From positions 1-29,461 of the forward strand of contig CALVZT010000001.1 of the NCBI GenBank assembly GCA_944372595.1: a stretch of 29,461 nucleotides of DNA. Direction: 5' to 3'. Shown one piece after another: positions 16,168 to 24,216 of this stretch. Both the position numbers and the translations under genes were made by a program. Each line of letters starts with the position of its first letter. The first letter of the stretch is position 1. The notes under the pieces were generated by a model. That model searched no databases, was not told where the DNA came from, and saw nothing but the letters and a program-made list of their open reading frames with translations. This DNA is from an uncultured Clostridia bacterium (lineage in GTDB: Bacteria; Bacillota; Clostridia; Christensenellales; UBA1242).

Positions 16168-16767
16168 TTATCTCCTGTTCTTTTCTTTATTAATAGTTGT
16201 TGTTCCGCCATGTCCAGGATATACAGAATACCCATCATACTTAAACAACTTTTGGATACTATTAATCATTTGGTCTTTATCACTTGTTTTTAAATCATAC
16301 CTTCCAACTGCACCTTCAAATAAAGTGTCTCCGGTAAAAATATTTTTACCAATAATAATCGATATTCCGCAGTTAGTGTGACCTGGGGTATAAATAATTT
16401 TTATTTTTTTTGGAAAAATATTCAATTCTTCCCCGTCTAAAACTTCCTTTAATTCATCTTTTTCAAGACTACTAATAATAGGTTCGCCAAATGTTAATGA
16501 TTCGTTCATTTGGGCATCTTTTATATTATAAAGAGCACATGTTGACAAGTAACATTTGCATTTAAAATATTTAATATATTCGTCAAGATAAGTTATGTGG
16601 TCAAAGTGTGCATGAGTCAAAATTACTCCTACCACTTCTTTTCCATTCGTAATTCTTTTTACTTCTTCAAGAGGACTGGAAGCATCAATTATGAGGGCTT
16701 TGTTGCCATCAAAACACACATAAGTATTATTTCTTAAACTTCCACTAATAATTCTAATAATTTTCAT
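16168..16767 (-). CDS. MBL-fold metallo-hydrolase (glyoxalase II-like)
   Basis: A 199-residue metallo-beta-lactamase-fold hydrolase. The metal motif THAHFDH (51-57) is followed by PGHT, the bridging Asp in FTGDTLFEG, and YPGHGG near the C-terminus, a full two-metal set like that of hydroxyacylglutathione hydrolases. Members of this short cytoplasmic group often hydrolyse thioesters, but the substrate here is unknown. AAGGTG precedes the ATG. The stop is two bases before sepF and the start nine bases after the ABC transporter gene, so it is co-transcribed with them. Confidence 0.92.
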   Translation of the reverse strand: MKIIRIISGSLRNNTYVCFDGNKALIIDASSPLEEVKRITNGKEVVGVILTHAHFDHITYLDEYIKYFKCKCYLSTCALYNIKDAQMNESLTFGEPIISSLEKDELKEVLDGEELNIFPKKIKIIYTPGHTNCGISIIIGKNIFTGDTLFEGAVGRYDLKTSDKDQMINSIQKLFKYDGYSVYPGHGGTTTINKEKNRR

Positions 16768-16776
16768 TTGTGCACC

Positions 16777-19497
16777 TTAATTCGACTTTTTTATAGCATC
16801 TACTGGTCGCATTCGACTAATCTTAATTGTCGGTATTATTGTAGCAATAATTGTGACCACAAGACAAGCAATTAATATAGCAAAAATTGGTTGAATCCCC
16901 ACACTTAATAAAGAAATTTTATCAATAACGTCAGATTGGAGGTATGTTTTAAAATTTGAGGATAACAACGAATTAACTCCCCAAATTCCAAGGAACATAA
17001 GTCCCCAAGATACTATCGTTGTGATTGCCCCAACTATTAAAGCTTCAATTAAAAATATTTTTGACACATCTGTGCCTTTGGCTCCAATTGCACGCAAAAT
17101 ACCAATTTCTTTCTTTTTATTTATAACACTAAGAGAAACAAAATTAAATAACAGTATCGTAGAAAAAATTCCTAAAATCAAAGCAACCCATTGAAATATT
17201 ATGGAAAATATTGCAAATATTTGACTTACCATATATAACGTATCGGATATTTCCGATTCATGATAAAGATAATTATCGTTTGCTGACTCTAATAATTTTT
17301 CAATTTCATACACATTTTCGGGGGTATCAACGTACACACCTTTTCTTGCAAAGTTGTTAATATTTAATTCATTAACTTTCTCATCGCTTAATATTCCGCC
17401 CAAAGACAACGAATAAATATCAGGCACTTCATATAAGGCAACAATATGGTAAGTCTCTACTTCGTATGCCACATTATCAACCGAAAACATTTTAAATGTA
17501 CCGATATCTATACTTTTAGGTTCAAAACCTTCAAAGTTATTGTTACTTGCAATATTTGTATTAAATATTTTGTTATACTCACTAGTCGATATTATAATAT
17601 TGTTTTTGTCTTGATTAACTAAATTAACATAATCATTGCTACTAAATTTTATATCAATATTATCCAAAGTGAGCAAATATATATAACTTGCTTTGAACAT
17701 ATATGCAGAAGAGGTCATACTTTTGGGAAAATCTTGTTCGTCAGAACTTTTTATCTTATAACGAGTCATATATGCACCCAAATTCGAAGAAGCAATATCA
17801 TTAACAATATCTTTGTTATATGTGTACATTATTGATAAAAAATTCGAAACTTCACTTGCAAATTGATTATAATCTTTGTGCCCCGTAAATTGCGAACTAT
17901 CCGCATTATATGTATTAATTAAATCTTGATATTTGGTTAAATAGTCTGTACCAATCACGGCAACTATGGGTACTGTTGTACCAAAATTATCAATAAGGTT
18001 GTATTTACCATCTCTATCAATTGCACTATAAATTTCTTCGGCACTTATTGTAGTAAGAGAAGCCTTGGCTCTTACAAAACACTCGATAAAGTAATCGGTA
18101 ACAATTACTCCATTGTTTGCATTGTCTAAATTACCAGATATAACATTTAAGTTGTCTTGTTTAAAATATTTTTTTAAATTATCTTCATTTGTAACAAGTA
18201 AACCACTAGTGTTTGATAAATACACAGAATCAACACTCTTTCCCATCAATGACATTATCATATTAATTATGTTAGAAGAAGAATTGTTAGAAAAAACCAA
18301 ATCAACACCATAATAATCATCGATATTATTAACTTCACCAAATACAGTGCGATATGTTTCATCATTTAAATTATTTTCAACATTGTAATTTAATGTTTCA
18401 TATTCATAATTATACTCACCTTGTTTGAGTATAATCGTATCAATATTATTTTTCTTAAAACTATTTGCCGAAGCGGACACAATATCATAGCCCGCAAATG
18501 TTTGACTTAGCCCAAACAAAGTCAATGCAATAACTGTTAAAAATATTGTTACTATCAATCTAAATTTTTTATGTGCAAAATTAGACACACCTATTTGAGT
18601 TGCAAATTTATTTGGAAGTCGCGATTTTATTAGTTTGAACTCTGATTTGTTTTTATTAATTACTTTTGTAGTTTTTTTGTATTCACTCTTTGCTAATTTT
18701 AACTTCGCGTTTTTATTATTGCTTATTGTATCATTTATTTTAGCTATTTGAGAAGCATTAAGGGGCTTGTTATATGGTATTGTGATTTCATCATCGTTTA
18801 CTTGAAATTCGATATTAGTATCATTTATTTTTGATACATCATTTATTACCTGTCCATCGTGTAATTCAATAATTCTATCTGCATATTTTTCAGCAGAATC
18901 TTTATCGTGAGAAACAATAATTATTAATTTCTCCTTTGCAAGATTTCTAAGTATATCAAATATTTGTTCAGATGTTTTTGAATCCAAGTTTCCAGTTGGT
19001 TCATCTGCAAGTATGATATCTGGATTTTTAACCAATGCTCTTGCAATAGCAACTCTTTGTTTTTGCCCACCACTTAGTTCATTCGGTTTTCTCTTTTCTA
19101 ATCCGTCAAGTCCAACTTGTTGCAAAATGTTTTCCACATCATTTTTGTTAACTTTTTTATTTTGCAATTTCAAAGCAAGCGAAACATTATCATATACAGA
19201 AAAATTATCCATAACATTGTATTCTTGAAATATAAATCCAAGATAAGTGTTTCTATAAGAATCATAGTCTTTGTATGAAAAATTTTTACTTGATTTATTG
19301 CGAATAATTATTTCACCTTTATCGGGAGCATCAAGTCCGCCAATAACATTCAAAAAGGTTGATTTACCACTACCACTTTTGCCCAACACAAAAACAAGTC
19401 CTTTATCTGGGAACTTAATATTCAAACCTTTAAGTGCCACACAGGAAGAACCTTTTTTGCTTTTATATGATTTATACAAATCCTTAACTTCTAGCAT
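16777..19497 (-). CDS. ABC transporter, fused ATPase and FtsX/MacB-type permease
   Basis: A 906-residue fused ABC protein. The N-terminal ATPase (1-220) has Walker A GKSGSGKST (39-47), Q-loop Gln91, signature LSGGQ (141-145), Walker B IILADE (161-166) and switch His197, in the LolD/MacB subgroup. A basic linker follows, then a first membrane helix (about 310-332), a large extracellular region of about 430 residues, and three C-terminal helices with the FtsX motifs KKEIGILRAIGA and RMRPVDAIK. Such type VII transporters act by mechanotransmission and handle peptides, antibiotics or lipoproteins without moving them through a channel. AAAGGA precedes the ATG. Gene order puts it first in the seven-gene operon with lspA; a link to lipoproteins is only a guess. 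Confidence 0.93.
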   Translation of the reverse strand: MLEVKDLYKSYKSKKGSSCVALKGLNIKFPDKGLVFVLGKSGSGKSTFLNVIGGLDAPDKGEIIIRNKSSKNFSYKDYDSYRNTYLGFIFQEYNVMDNFSVYDNVSLALKLQNKKVNKNDVENILQQVGLDGLEKRKPNELSGGQKQRVAIARALVKNPDIILADEPTGNLDSKTSEQIFDILRNLAKEKLIIIVSHDKDSAEKYADRIIELHDGQVINDVSKINDTNIEFQVNDDEITIPYNKPLNASQIAKINDTISNNKNAKLKLAKSEYKKTTKVINKNKSEFKLIKSRLPNKFATQIGVSNFAHKKFRLIVTIFLTVIALTLFGLSQTFAGYDIVSASANSFKKNNIDTIILKQGEYNYEYETLNYNVENNLNDETYRTVFGEVNNIDDYYGVDLVFSNNSSSNIINMIMSLMGKSVDSVYLSNTSGLLVTNEDNLKKYFKQDNLNVISGNLDNANNGVIVTDYFIECFVRAKASLTTISAEEIYSAIDRDGKYNLIDNFGTTVPIVAVIGTDYLTKYQDLINTYNADSSQFTGHKDYNQFASEVSNFLSIMYTYNKDIVNDIASSNLGAYMTRYKIKSSDEQDFPKSMTSSAYMFKASYIYLLTLDNIDIKFSSNDYVNLVNQDKNNIIISTSEYNKIFNTNIASNNNFEGFEPKSIDIGTFKMFSVDNVAYEVETYHIVALYEVPDIYSLSLGGILSDEKVNELNINNFARKGVYVDTPENVYEIEKLLESANDNYLYHESEISDTLYMVSQIFAIFSIIFQWVALILGIFSTILLFNFVSLSVINKKKEIGILRAIGAKGTDVSKIFLIEALIVGAITTIVSWGLMFLGIWGVNSLLSSNFKTYLQSDVIDKISLLSVGIQPIFAILIACLVVTIIATIIPTIKISRMRPVDAIKKSN

Positions 19498-19522
19498 TTA
19501 TTATCCTTTATAATACTATTTA

Positions 19523-19550
19523 ATTATATCACTAAATTAGTATGATTCAA
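19523..19550 (-). promoter_or_regulatory. Promoter of the ABC transporter-sepF-lspA-rluD operon
   Basis: On the minus strand TTGAAT (19550-19545), 16 bases, then consensus TATAAT (19528-19523). The transcript would start near 19516, about 19 bases before the ABC gene. Confidence 0.65.
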
Positions 19551-19597
19551 ATAAAAATATTGTATTTTTATATACATTTAGCATAAAATTTTTAGTA

Positions 19598-19629
19598 ATA
19601 AAAAAACAAAGATGAATTTATCTTTGTTT
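19598..19629 (-). terminator. Rho-independent terminator of the SDR-to-YgjV operon
   Basis: On the minus strand AAACAAAGAT (19629-19620) pairs perfectly with ATCTTTGTTT (19613-19604) around a six-base loop, followed by a T run. It ends the five-gene operon and lies before the promoter of the next one. Confidence 0.9.
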
Positions 19630-19635
19630 ATACTA

Positions 19636-20160
19636 CTAAATCAAATTTTTAATTTTTTTATTGTTTATGTAATTTACTATTACGAATATTAATGCACTAA
19701 TTAATGTAATTAACTCGATCAGTGCATTAATATATCCAGCATAAAGAATATTATAAATTATATTCATAATAGCCGCTCCAATAACAAAATATCTTAATCT
19801 TACTCCCCTTTCAAGACAAAATCCATGATTATATATAAGTCCAGCCATCATAGATAACAAAGTTATTGGTCCTATCCATACTATACCCAAAGTCACAATA
19901 ATTGCCAACTGAAAAAACAAATACAACCATATAGAATATTGCATTTTTTTATTTTCGAACAAAACTATTGTAAATGACCTAATAGAAGCAAACAACACTG
20001 CAATTCCACCCGCTATTGCTCCTAAAAGAAAATTACTAATAGAATACAAAATATTAGATGGAAATTGAAGTAGCATAATTATTTTTTTGTTTTTGCATTG
20101 CATACTAATAACAGCTAATATTAATGCAATTGCCGATATACATTGTGTTAAATAAAACAT
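19636..20160 (-). CDS. YgjV-like multi-pass membrane protein
   Basis: A 174-residue membrane protein with about five or six hydrophobic segments. It starts MFYLTQCISAIALILAVISMQ, continues with a Lys-rich turn, FPSNILYSISNFLLGAIAGG, FASIRSFT, and a pair of helices ending in a Lys/Asn-rich tail. This order, with a Gln in the first helix and a LLGA segment followed by a conserved Arg, resembles the YgjV family of inner membrane proteins, whose function is not known. AAGGTAAGT precedes the ATG, two bases after the 403-residue gene. It is the last gene of the operon with the DAC-like protein. Confidence 0.68.
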   Translation of the reverse strand: MFYLTQCISAIALILAVISMQCKNKKIIMLLQFPSNILYSISNFLLGAIAGGIAVLFASIRSFTIVLFENKKMQYSIWLYLFFQLAIIVTLGIVWIGPITLLSMMAGLIYNHGFCLERGVRLRYFVIGAAIMNIIYNILYAGYINALIELITLISALIFVIVNYINNKKIKNLI

Positions 20161-20162
20161 AC

Positions 20163-21374
20163 TTACCTTAAAAACTTTTTACTGATTAATTCACTAATTG
20201 ATTTATAATCTTTATCAAGACCATATTTTACAATACCGATATTAGGCACTTCTTCATCAATGTAAATGTACAAAATCATATCACACAAAGATTTAATCTT
20301 TGTTTTACTATCAAAAAGACTCACAAGTAAATAAAAATTATTAAAAAAATAATTTTTAAAATAATTATTCCACCTATCAATCGTAATTGTGTTTATGTAC
20401 TTTTCTGCAATTATTCTACTGTTAACATTTACAGCATAATCATTACCAACGTATGCAAGAATTAACAATGGTATAACAAGTATCGAATAATCATTTGTTA
20501 CCATAATATTATCCAACAAATTATTAAGTACCGAAGATTCTATACTATAACCGCTAACATCATAATGTAAATAATTAATTTCTTTACATTTAGTGTATAA
20601 TTTTTCAAATGCTTTAACTTCTCCAACAATGTCCGCGAGTTTAATATATTTATCAGCATAATTTTTATAATCTTTCAAAAAATAACTAAAAATTAATTTT
20701 TGTCCATTTGTAAAATTATTGGAAATAGCAGGTACAATAACACTAATATTTTTATCTAACACATCGTTGAATTTTTCAACAACTAACATACATAAAAGTT
20801 GCATTACAACGATGATTTTTCTCACATCACTCTCAATAATATCAATATAAATTTGACTAAGAGGCAACAATTCTTGTGTATGAAGACTTGTTGCAAAATT
20901 TATGTATGATGTAACAAAGTCTTTATAATCTTTTGCAAAAACAGATTGACAACATACTTTAAGAAAGTATAAAAATTCTTTTTGTGATACCTTTTTGTTA
21001 ATATCCAAAAATTTTATTGCTTGAATAAATTCAACTAATCTTGTTAAATCTTTATATTCTTGCGAAGTAATAAGTCCCAAATCGCATGAAGAATTTAATA
21101 AATATATACCATTCAAAAAAGACACACTGGCAGGTTCAAAAATAATATAAAATCTAAGAATGTTATAATTGCCTAATTGCTTTAAGGTATTATGGAGTCT
21201 TGTCATAGTTTTGGTGTATAAAAATTCAAGTGCAGTATTATAAAATTCTGCTTTGCAAAAATTTGTAATCTTGTCTTTATCTATATCCCTAATACCAACA
21301 AAAGACGTTGAGTTAAAAACGTCCAAGTCAAAATTATCGTCAAGTTCAAGACTTTTTGGAACAGACCAAATCAT
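20163..21374 (-). CDS. Unrecognised 403-residue protein, partner of the DAC-like gene
   Basis: I do not recognise this protein. It is 403 residues, predicted mostly alpha-helical, soluble, rich in Lys, Asn, Tyr, Phe and Ile, with no signal peptide. Hydrophobic stretches near residues 190-200 and 305-312 look like buried helices rather than membrane spans. No catalytic motif stands out. Its ATG overlaps the stop of the DAC-like gene by four bases (ATGA) and has AGGAGGT as ribosome binding site, the strongest in this operon, so the two proteins are probably made together. A helical repeat or scaffold role is possible but unsupported. Confidence 0.75.
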   Translation of the reverse strand: MIWSVPKSLELDDNFDLDVFNSTSFVGIRDIDKDKITNFCKAEFYNTALEFLYTKTMTRLHNTLKQLGNYNILRFYIIFEPASVSFLNGIYLLNSSCDLGLITSQEYKDLTRLVEFIQAIKFLDINKKVSQKEFLYFLKVCCQSVFAKDYKDFVTSYINFATSLHTQELLPLSQIYIDIIESDVRKIIVVMQLLCMLVVEKFNDVLDKNISVIVPAISNNFTNGQKLIFSYFLKDYKNYADKYIKLADIVGEVKAFEKLYTKCKEINYLHYDVSGYSIESSVLNNLLDNIMVTNDYSILVIPLLILAYVGNDYAVNVNSRIIAEKYINTITIDRWNNYFKNYFFNNFYLLVSLFDSKTKIKSLCDMILYIYIDEEVPNIGIVKYGLDKDYKSISELISKKFLR

Positions 21375-22405
21375 CTTTTTACCTCCTCATAGAAGACCTC
21401 ACCTTCTTGAGATTGAAAATATACTCCAATAATTTTTTTCTTTTTAGAGTTAAGTATTGTATAAGCGGCGCGTTTTCTCGCCCCACCGAGTATTTTTTTT
21501 GATACCGATGCCGTTGTTTCAACAAAAACATTATAAGCAAGAATTCTTCCTGCATTATCAATTATCGTAATTCCATCATAGTTAAGCATATCAATAAATA
21601 GACCAGCAATAGTCGAAAGTTGTGCCTCAGAATAAACCTTAGCTTGCAAATAACTTTTTGAAAAATCGATAGGTTCTCTTAACCAAATACCATCTGAAAA
21701 TATACCCGTATCCATATAATCTTTATCAACGATTACACAAATTGTACCATGTATATCTTTAAATGCTCTTTTTAAAATATTTTCTTGTAAAATTTTTATT
21801 TCATTTAATTTTTTCTTAGTAGTTTTTAATTTTTGCAGACTCGCCGAAACAAATCTTTTGATAACTGTATCAACATCAACAATTATATCGTCGCTTAAAG
21901 TAAAGTTTATTTGTAGTTCTCTTCCCTTAATCCCTTTTAGTTTTATTGCATAAGAACTTACAGCATCAATAAAAATCATTGATATTTTGTTATCAAAAAC
22001 AATCTCTTCATCAAACAACAATTGAGACAAATCTTTCTCTTTGATACTATTCATTGCTTTGCAAATGCCGTATGTAAATTGTGCATCTTTGTAAGAAATA
22101 TAAACAATCCAATCATTATTACAAAAATTAGCAAGACTTTTAACCCTTGGCTCAAAAGAACTCTCATCATTATCCACAAACAAATCAAGTTTGTAAGCAT
22201 TTGGTACGGCTTTTATTATTGAATCAATATCACTACATATTAAAATTGATGGACGAACTTTTGTACCTTCTTCTTCGTAATTACAAAATTTATAGAAAAA
22301 ACTATACAAGCGCACCAAAAATTTTTCTGGTAGCGTAGGAAATTCCAAACTAACAAAATTAACAACCGAATCTTTTGCATCAGAATAAAATACTTTTTCT
22401 ACCAT
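21371..22405 (-). CDS. Protein with C-terminal diadenylate cyclase (DAC)-like domain
   Basis: A 344-residue soluble protein. Residues 1-190 form an alpha/beta region I cannot name, possibly a sensor; a Lys-rich helix lies at about 188-215. The C-terminal part has the order of DAC enzymes, which join two ATP into c-di-AMP: YDGITIID with the metal-binding Asp277 (usual DGA reads DGI), GGARKRAA at 307-314 (usual GTRHRAA), and YFQSQEGEV at 329-337 in place of the SEExG segment. The key Asp and two basic residues are kept, but Thr and His of the usual motif are Ala and Lys, so activity or product may differ. N-terminal sensor-like regions are known in several DAC families. GGAG precedes the ATG; it overlaps the 403-residue gene. 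Confidence 0.7.
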   Translation of the reverse strand: MVEKVFYSDAKDSVVNFVSLEFPTLPEKFLVRLYSFFYKFCNYEEEGTKVRPSILICSDIDSIIKAVPNAYKLDLFVDNDESSFEPRVKSLANFCNNDWIVYISYKDAQFTYGICKAMNSIKEKDLSQLLFDEEIVFDNKISMIFIDAVSSYAIKLKGIKGRELQINFTLSDDIIVDVDTVIKRFVSASLQKLKTTKKKLNEIKILQENILKRAFKDIHGTICVIVDKDYMDTGIFSDGIWLREPIDFSKSYLQAKVYSEAQLSTIAGLFIDMLNYDGITIIDNAGRILAYNVFVETTASVSKKILGGARKRAAYTILNSKKKKIIGVYFQSQEGEVFYEEVKR

Positions 22406-22423
22406 TACTTCTCCATAATAAAT

Positions 22424-22957
22424 TTAATATTTTTTTTCAAACAAATATCCTATGTCTTTTTTTTGATCACCATTTATAAATTCGTTAGGTACTTTAGTCT
22501 CTAATTTTTTTATGAGTTTGTAACCACATTTTGTTGCAAATTTTACAATATTCATATTCAATGCAATATCTTTATCTTCAATAATAATAAGATATCTAGT
22601 AATAAATCTAAAAATTCCATTTAATAATTCTTTTAAATCCATATTATTGTCAATACCCCTTGTCAATACAAGATGAGCAAGACACAAATCATAGCCTTTT
22701 GTAATATGTTGCTTTCGAATATCCAACTTAACTAAGTTATATTTAACAGTTTTGATAGAATCCGCTATTAATTTAATTCTCTCAAAGTTATATATTGGAT
22801 ACATAGCGTCAATTTTTGCATATCCAAAGTAATTACCTAACATATACAAACTAGTTCTTCCCGTTCCGATATCGGCAATATAACTAATGTTATTGTCTTT
22901 TATGATATCAAAAAATGTTTTCATTATATATGTATGCTCTGCCCTTGGATAATACAT
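22424..22957 (-). CDS. SAM-dependent methyltransferase-like protein
   Basis: A 177-residue Rossmann-type protein. ADIGTGRTSLYMLGNYF (about 33-49) looks like methyltransferase motif I, IDAMYPI ends the second strand, and YDLCLAHLVLT (about 109-119) resembles motif IV without a catalytic pair. The C-terminus YKLIKKLETKVP...IGYLFEKKY is typical of small class I methyltransferases. Several motifs are weak, so it might be a non-catalytic relative; the substrate is unknown. The ATG at 22957 overlaps the SDR stop by one base (TGATG), with GGAGG six bases upstream. A GTG one codon earlier is too close to that site. Confidence 0.66.
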   Translation of the reverse strand: MYYPRAEHTYIMKTFFDIIKDNNISYIADIGTGRTSLYMLGNYFGYAKIDAMYPIYNFERIKLIADSIKTVKYNLVKLDIRKQHITKGYDLCLAHLVLTRGIDNNMDLKELLNGIFRFITRYLIIIEDKDIALNMNIVKFATKCGYKLIKKLETKVPNEFINGDQKKDIGYLFEKKY

Positions 22958-23745
22958 CACTTTCCTCCCATAGTTTTATATATAACTTTATGAAGCATAT
23001 TATATGGTAAAAATCTCATAATGAAATGCAATAATTTAAATTTAAATCCAATTATATAATAAGGCTTAATTTTTTTCTTATTTATTAACCTAAATATCTT
23101 TTTGCCTACTTTTTCAACACTTGCACGCTTATCATTTTTGCTATCGATTTTTTTTGCAGCATTTTCAATTTTTGTTCCATATCTTTCATTTGTATCAAAG
23201 ACTTTAACTCTATTTTGAGTAAAATTAGTTTTTATTTCAGATGGACAAATAGCACATACTCTAACGCCAAAATTTCTACACTCCATGTCTAATGAATAAC
23301 TCATTAAATTAAGTGCCGATTTCGAGGCGCAATAGATACCTCTAAACGGAACTGGATAAAAAGCACACACCGAGCTAATATTTATAATTTTGCCACCTTT
23401 GTTGATAATAGGTAAAAATTTTTGAACAAGTGAAACAACAGCAAAAAAGTTAACTTCAAACAAATTTTTAATGTTATGTAAAGGCAATAATTCTGTTGCT
23501 CCGGACAATCCAAAGCCAGCATTATTTATCAATATATCAATATGACTATATTTTTGCTTTATTTGTTCACAAACAACAACAATGTTTTCTTCATTGCTAA
23601 GATCACAAGCAAAATTATCAACATTTTGAATATCACAAGAATGTCTTGCAATATTTATCACTTTATCGCCCTGAGCAATAAAAGATTTACATAAATTGTA
23701 TCCTACTCCACTACTACCACCAGTAACAACAACAATTTTGCTCAT
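22957..23745 (-). CDS. Short-chain dehydrogenase/reductase (SDR)
   Basis: A 262-residue classical SDR oxidoreductase. It has the cofactor loop TGGSSGVG (8-15), CDLS at 47-50 where the adenine pocket Asp lies, NNAG (74-77), the catalytic Ser in NISSV (122-126) and YCASK (138-142, Tyr138 and Lys142), followed by CPSEIKT. Arg34 near the end of the second strand suggests NADP(H). The C-terminal tail has basic and hydrophobic stretches (PYYIIGFKFKLLHFIMRFLP) that may associate with the membrane. AGGTGA precedes the ATG. First gene of the five-gene operon. The substrate is unknown. Confidence 0.93.
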   Translation of the reverse strand: MSKIVVVTGGSSGVGYNLCKSFIAQGDKVINIARHSCDIQNVDNFACDLSNEENIVVVCEQIKQKYSHIDILINNAGFGLSGATELLPLHNIKNLFEVNFFAVVSLVQKFLPIINKGGKIINISSVCAFYPVPFRGIYCASKSALNLMSYSLDMECRNFGVRVCAICPSEIKTNFTQNRVKVFDTNERYGTKIENAAKKIDSKNDKRASVEKVGKKIFRLINKKKIKPYYIIGFKFKLLHFIMRFLPYNMLHKVIYKTMGGK

Positions 23746-23766
23746 AAATCACCTAACTTTAAAATT

Positions 23767-23795
23767 ATTATAACATTAAAAAAGAAAAAGTAAAA
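23767..23795 (-). promoter_or_regulatory. Promoter of the SDR-DAC-like operon
   Basis: On the minus strand a consensus TATAAT (23772-23767) is preceded by TGT, an extended -10, with a weak -35 (TTTTAC at 23795-23790). The transcript would begin about 15 bases before the SDR ATG. Confidence 0.5.
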
Positions 23796-23882
23796 ATAAA
23801 TATTATTAATAAATAATCAAAATTCACAAAAAAAATAAATTTTGTATAACTTTTTTAACCAAAAAATGACAAAAAAATTTTT

Positions 23883-23911
23883 TTGAAATGTGAATAAAAA
23901 AGTATTATAAC
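23883..23911 (+). promoter_or_regulatory. Promoter of the zinc-ribbon gene
   Basis: TTGAAA (23883-23888), 17 bases, TATAAC (23906-23911). The leader of about 40 bases contains a small potential hairpin AAGCC-AACA-GGCT and AAGGAGGT before the ATG. The AT-rich stretch 23773-23882 between the divergent promoters shows no gene. Confidence 0.6.
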
Positions 23912-23958
23912 CTCAAACTAATAACAAGCCAACAGGCTAAAAATCAAGGAGGTACAAT

Positions 23959-24102
23959 ATGTCTTGCGATTGTTGTACAGGCGAAAAGCCAGGTGCAGGT
24001 AGTTATAGTTGTTGCAATTGCGGTCAAAGAGTTGACATTGGCAAAAACGACAAAATGCCACCATGCCCAAGATGTAATAACACTACATTCAAAAAAGCGT
24101 AA
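23959..24102 (+). CDS. 47-residue zinc-ribbon protein
   Basis: A very small protein, MSCDCCTGEKPGAGSYSCC at the N-terminus, with CNCG (CxxCG type, about 19-22) and PPCPRC (about 34-39). The two knuckles are about 14 residues apart and can bind one zinc; three further Cys lie near the start. The pattern 'G-x-Y-x-C-x-x-C-G ... P-P-C-P-x-C' occurs in short zinc-ribbon proteins of Clostridia of unknown role, related in layout to rubredoxin-like ribbons. AAGGAGGT lies upstream at normal spacing, and the gene has its own promoter and terminator. The strong signals and clean reading frame make it a real gene in spite of its size. Confidence 0.85.
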   Translation: MSCDCCTGEKPGAGSYSCCNCGQRVDIGKNDKMPPCPRCNNTTFKKA

Positions 24103-24114
24103 TGTTATTACAAA

Positions 24115-24146
24115 AACAACTCAAAATCTTTTGAGTTGTTTTTTTA
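24115..24146 (+). terminator. Rho-independent terminator after the zinc-ribbon gene
   Basis: AACAACTCAA (24115-24124) pairs with TTGAGTTGTT (24131-24140) around a six-base loop, followed by six T and more T-rich sequence. Confidence 0.9.
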
Positions 24147-24160
24147 TTATTTTACTTTGT

Positions 24161-24189
24161 TTGACTTATAATATTAATATATGTATAAT
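24161..24189 (+). promoter_or_regulatory. Promoter of the membrane-anchored YegP-like gene
   Basis: TTGACT (24161-24166), exactly 17 bases, TATAAT (24184-24189): one of the strongest SigA-type matches in the window. AGGAGG follows, with the ATG at 24217. Confidence 0.78.
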
Positions 24190-24216
24190 TGGTTATGGAT
24201 TATATAGGAGGTTAAT

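Noticed and set aside
23912..23958. Riboswitch or regulatory RNA in the leader of the zinc-ribbon gene
   Set aside because: The leader is only about 40 bases and holds a four- to five-pair hairpin, too little to support a call.
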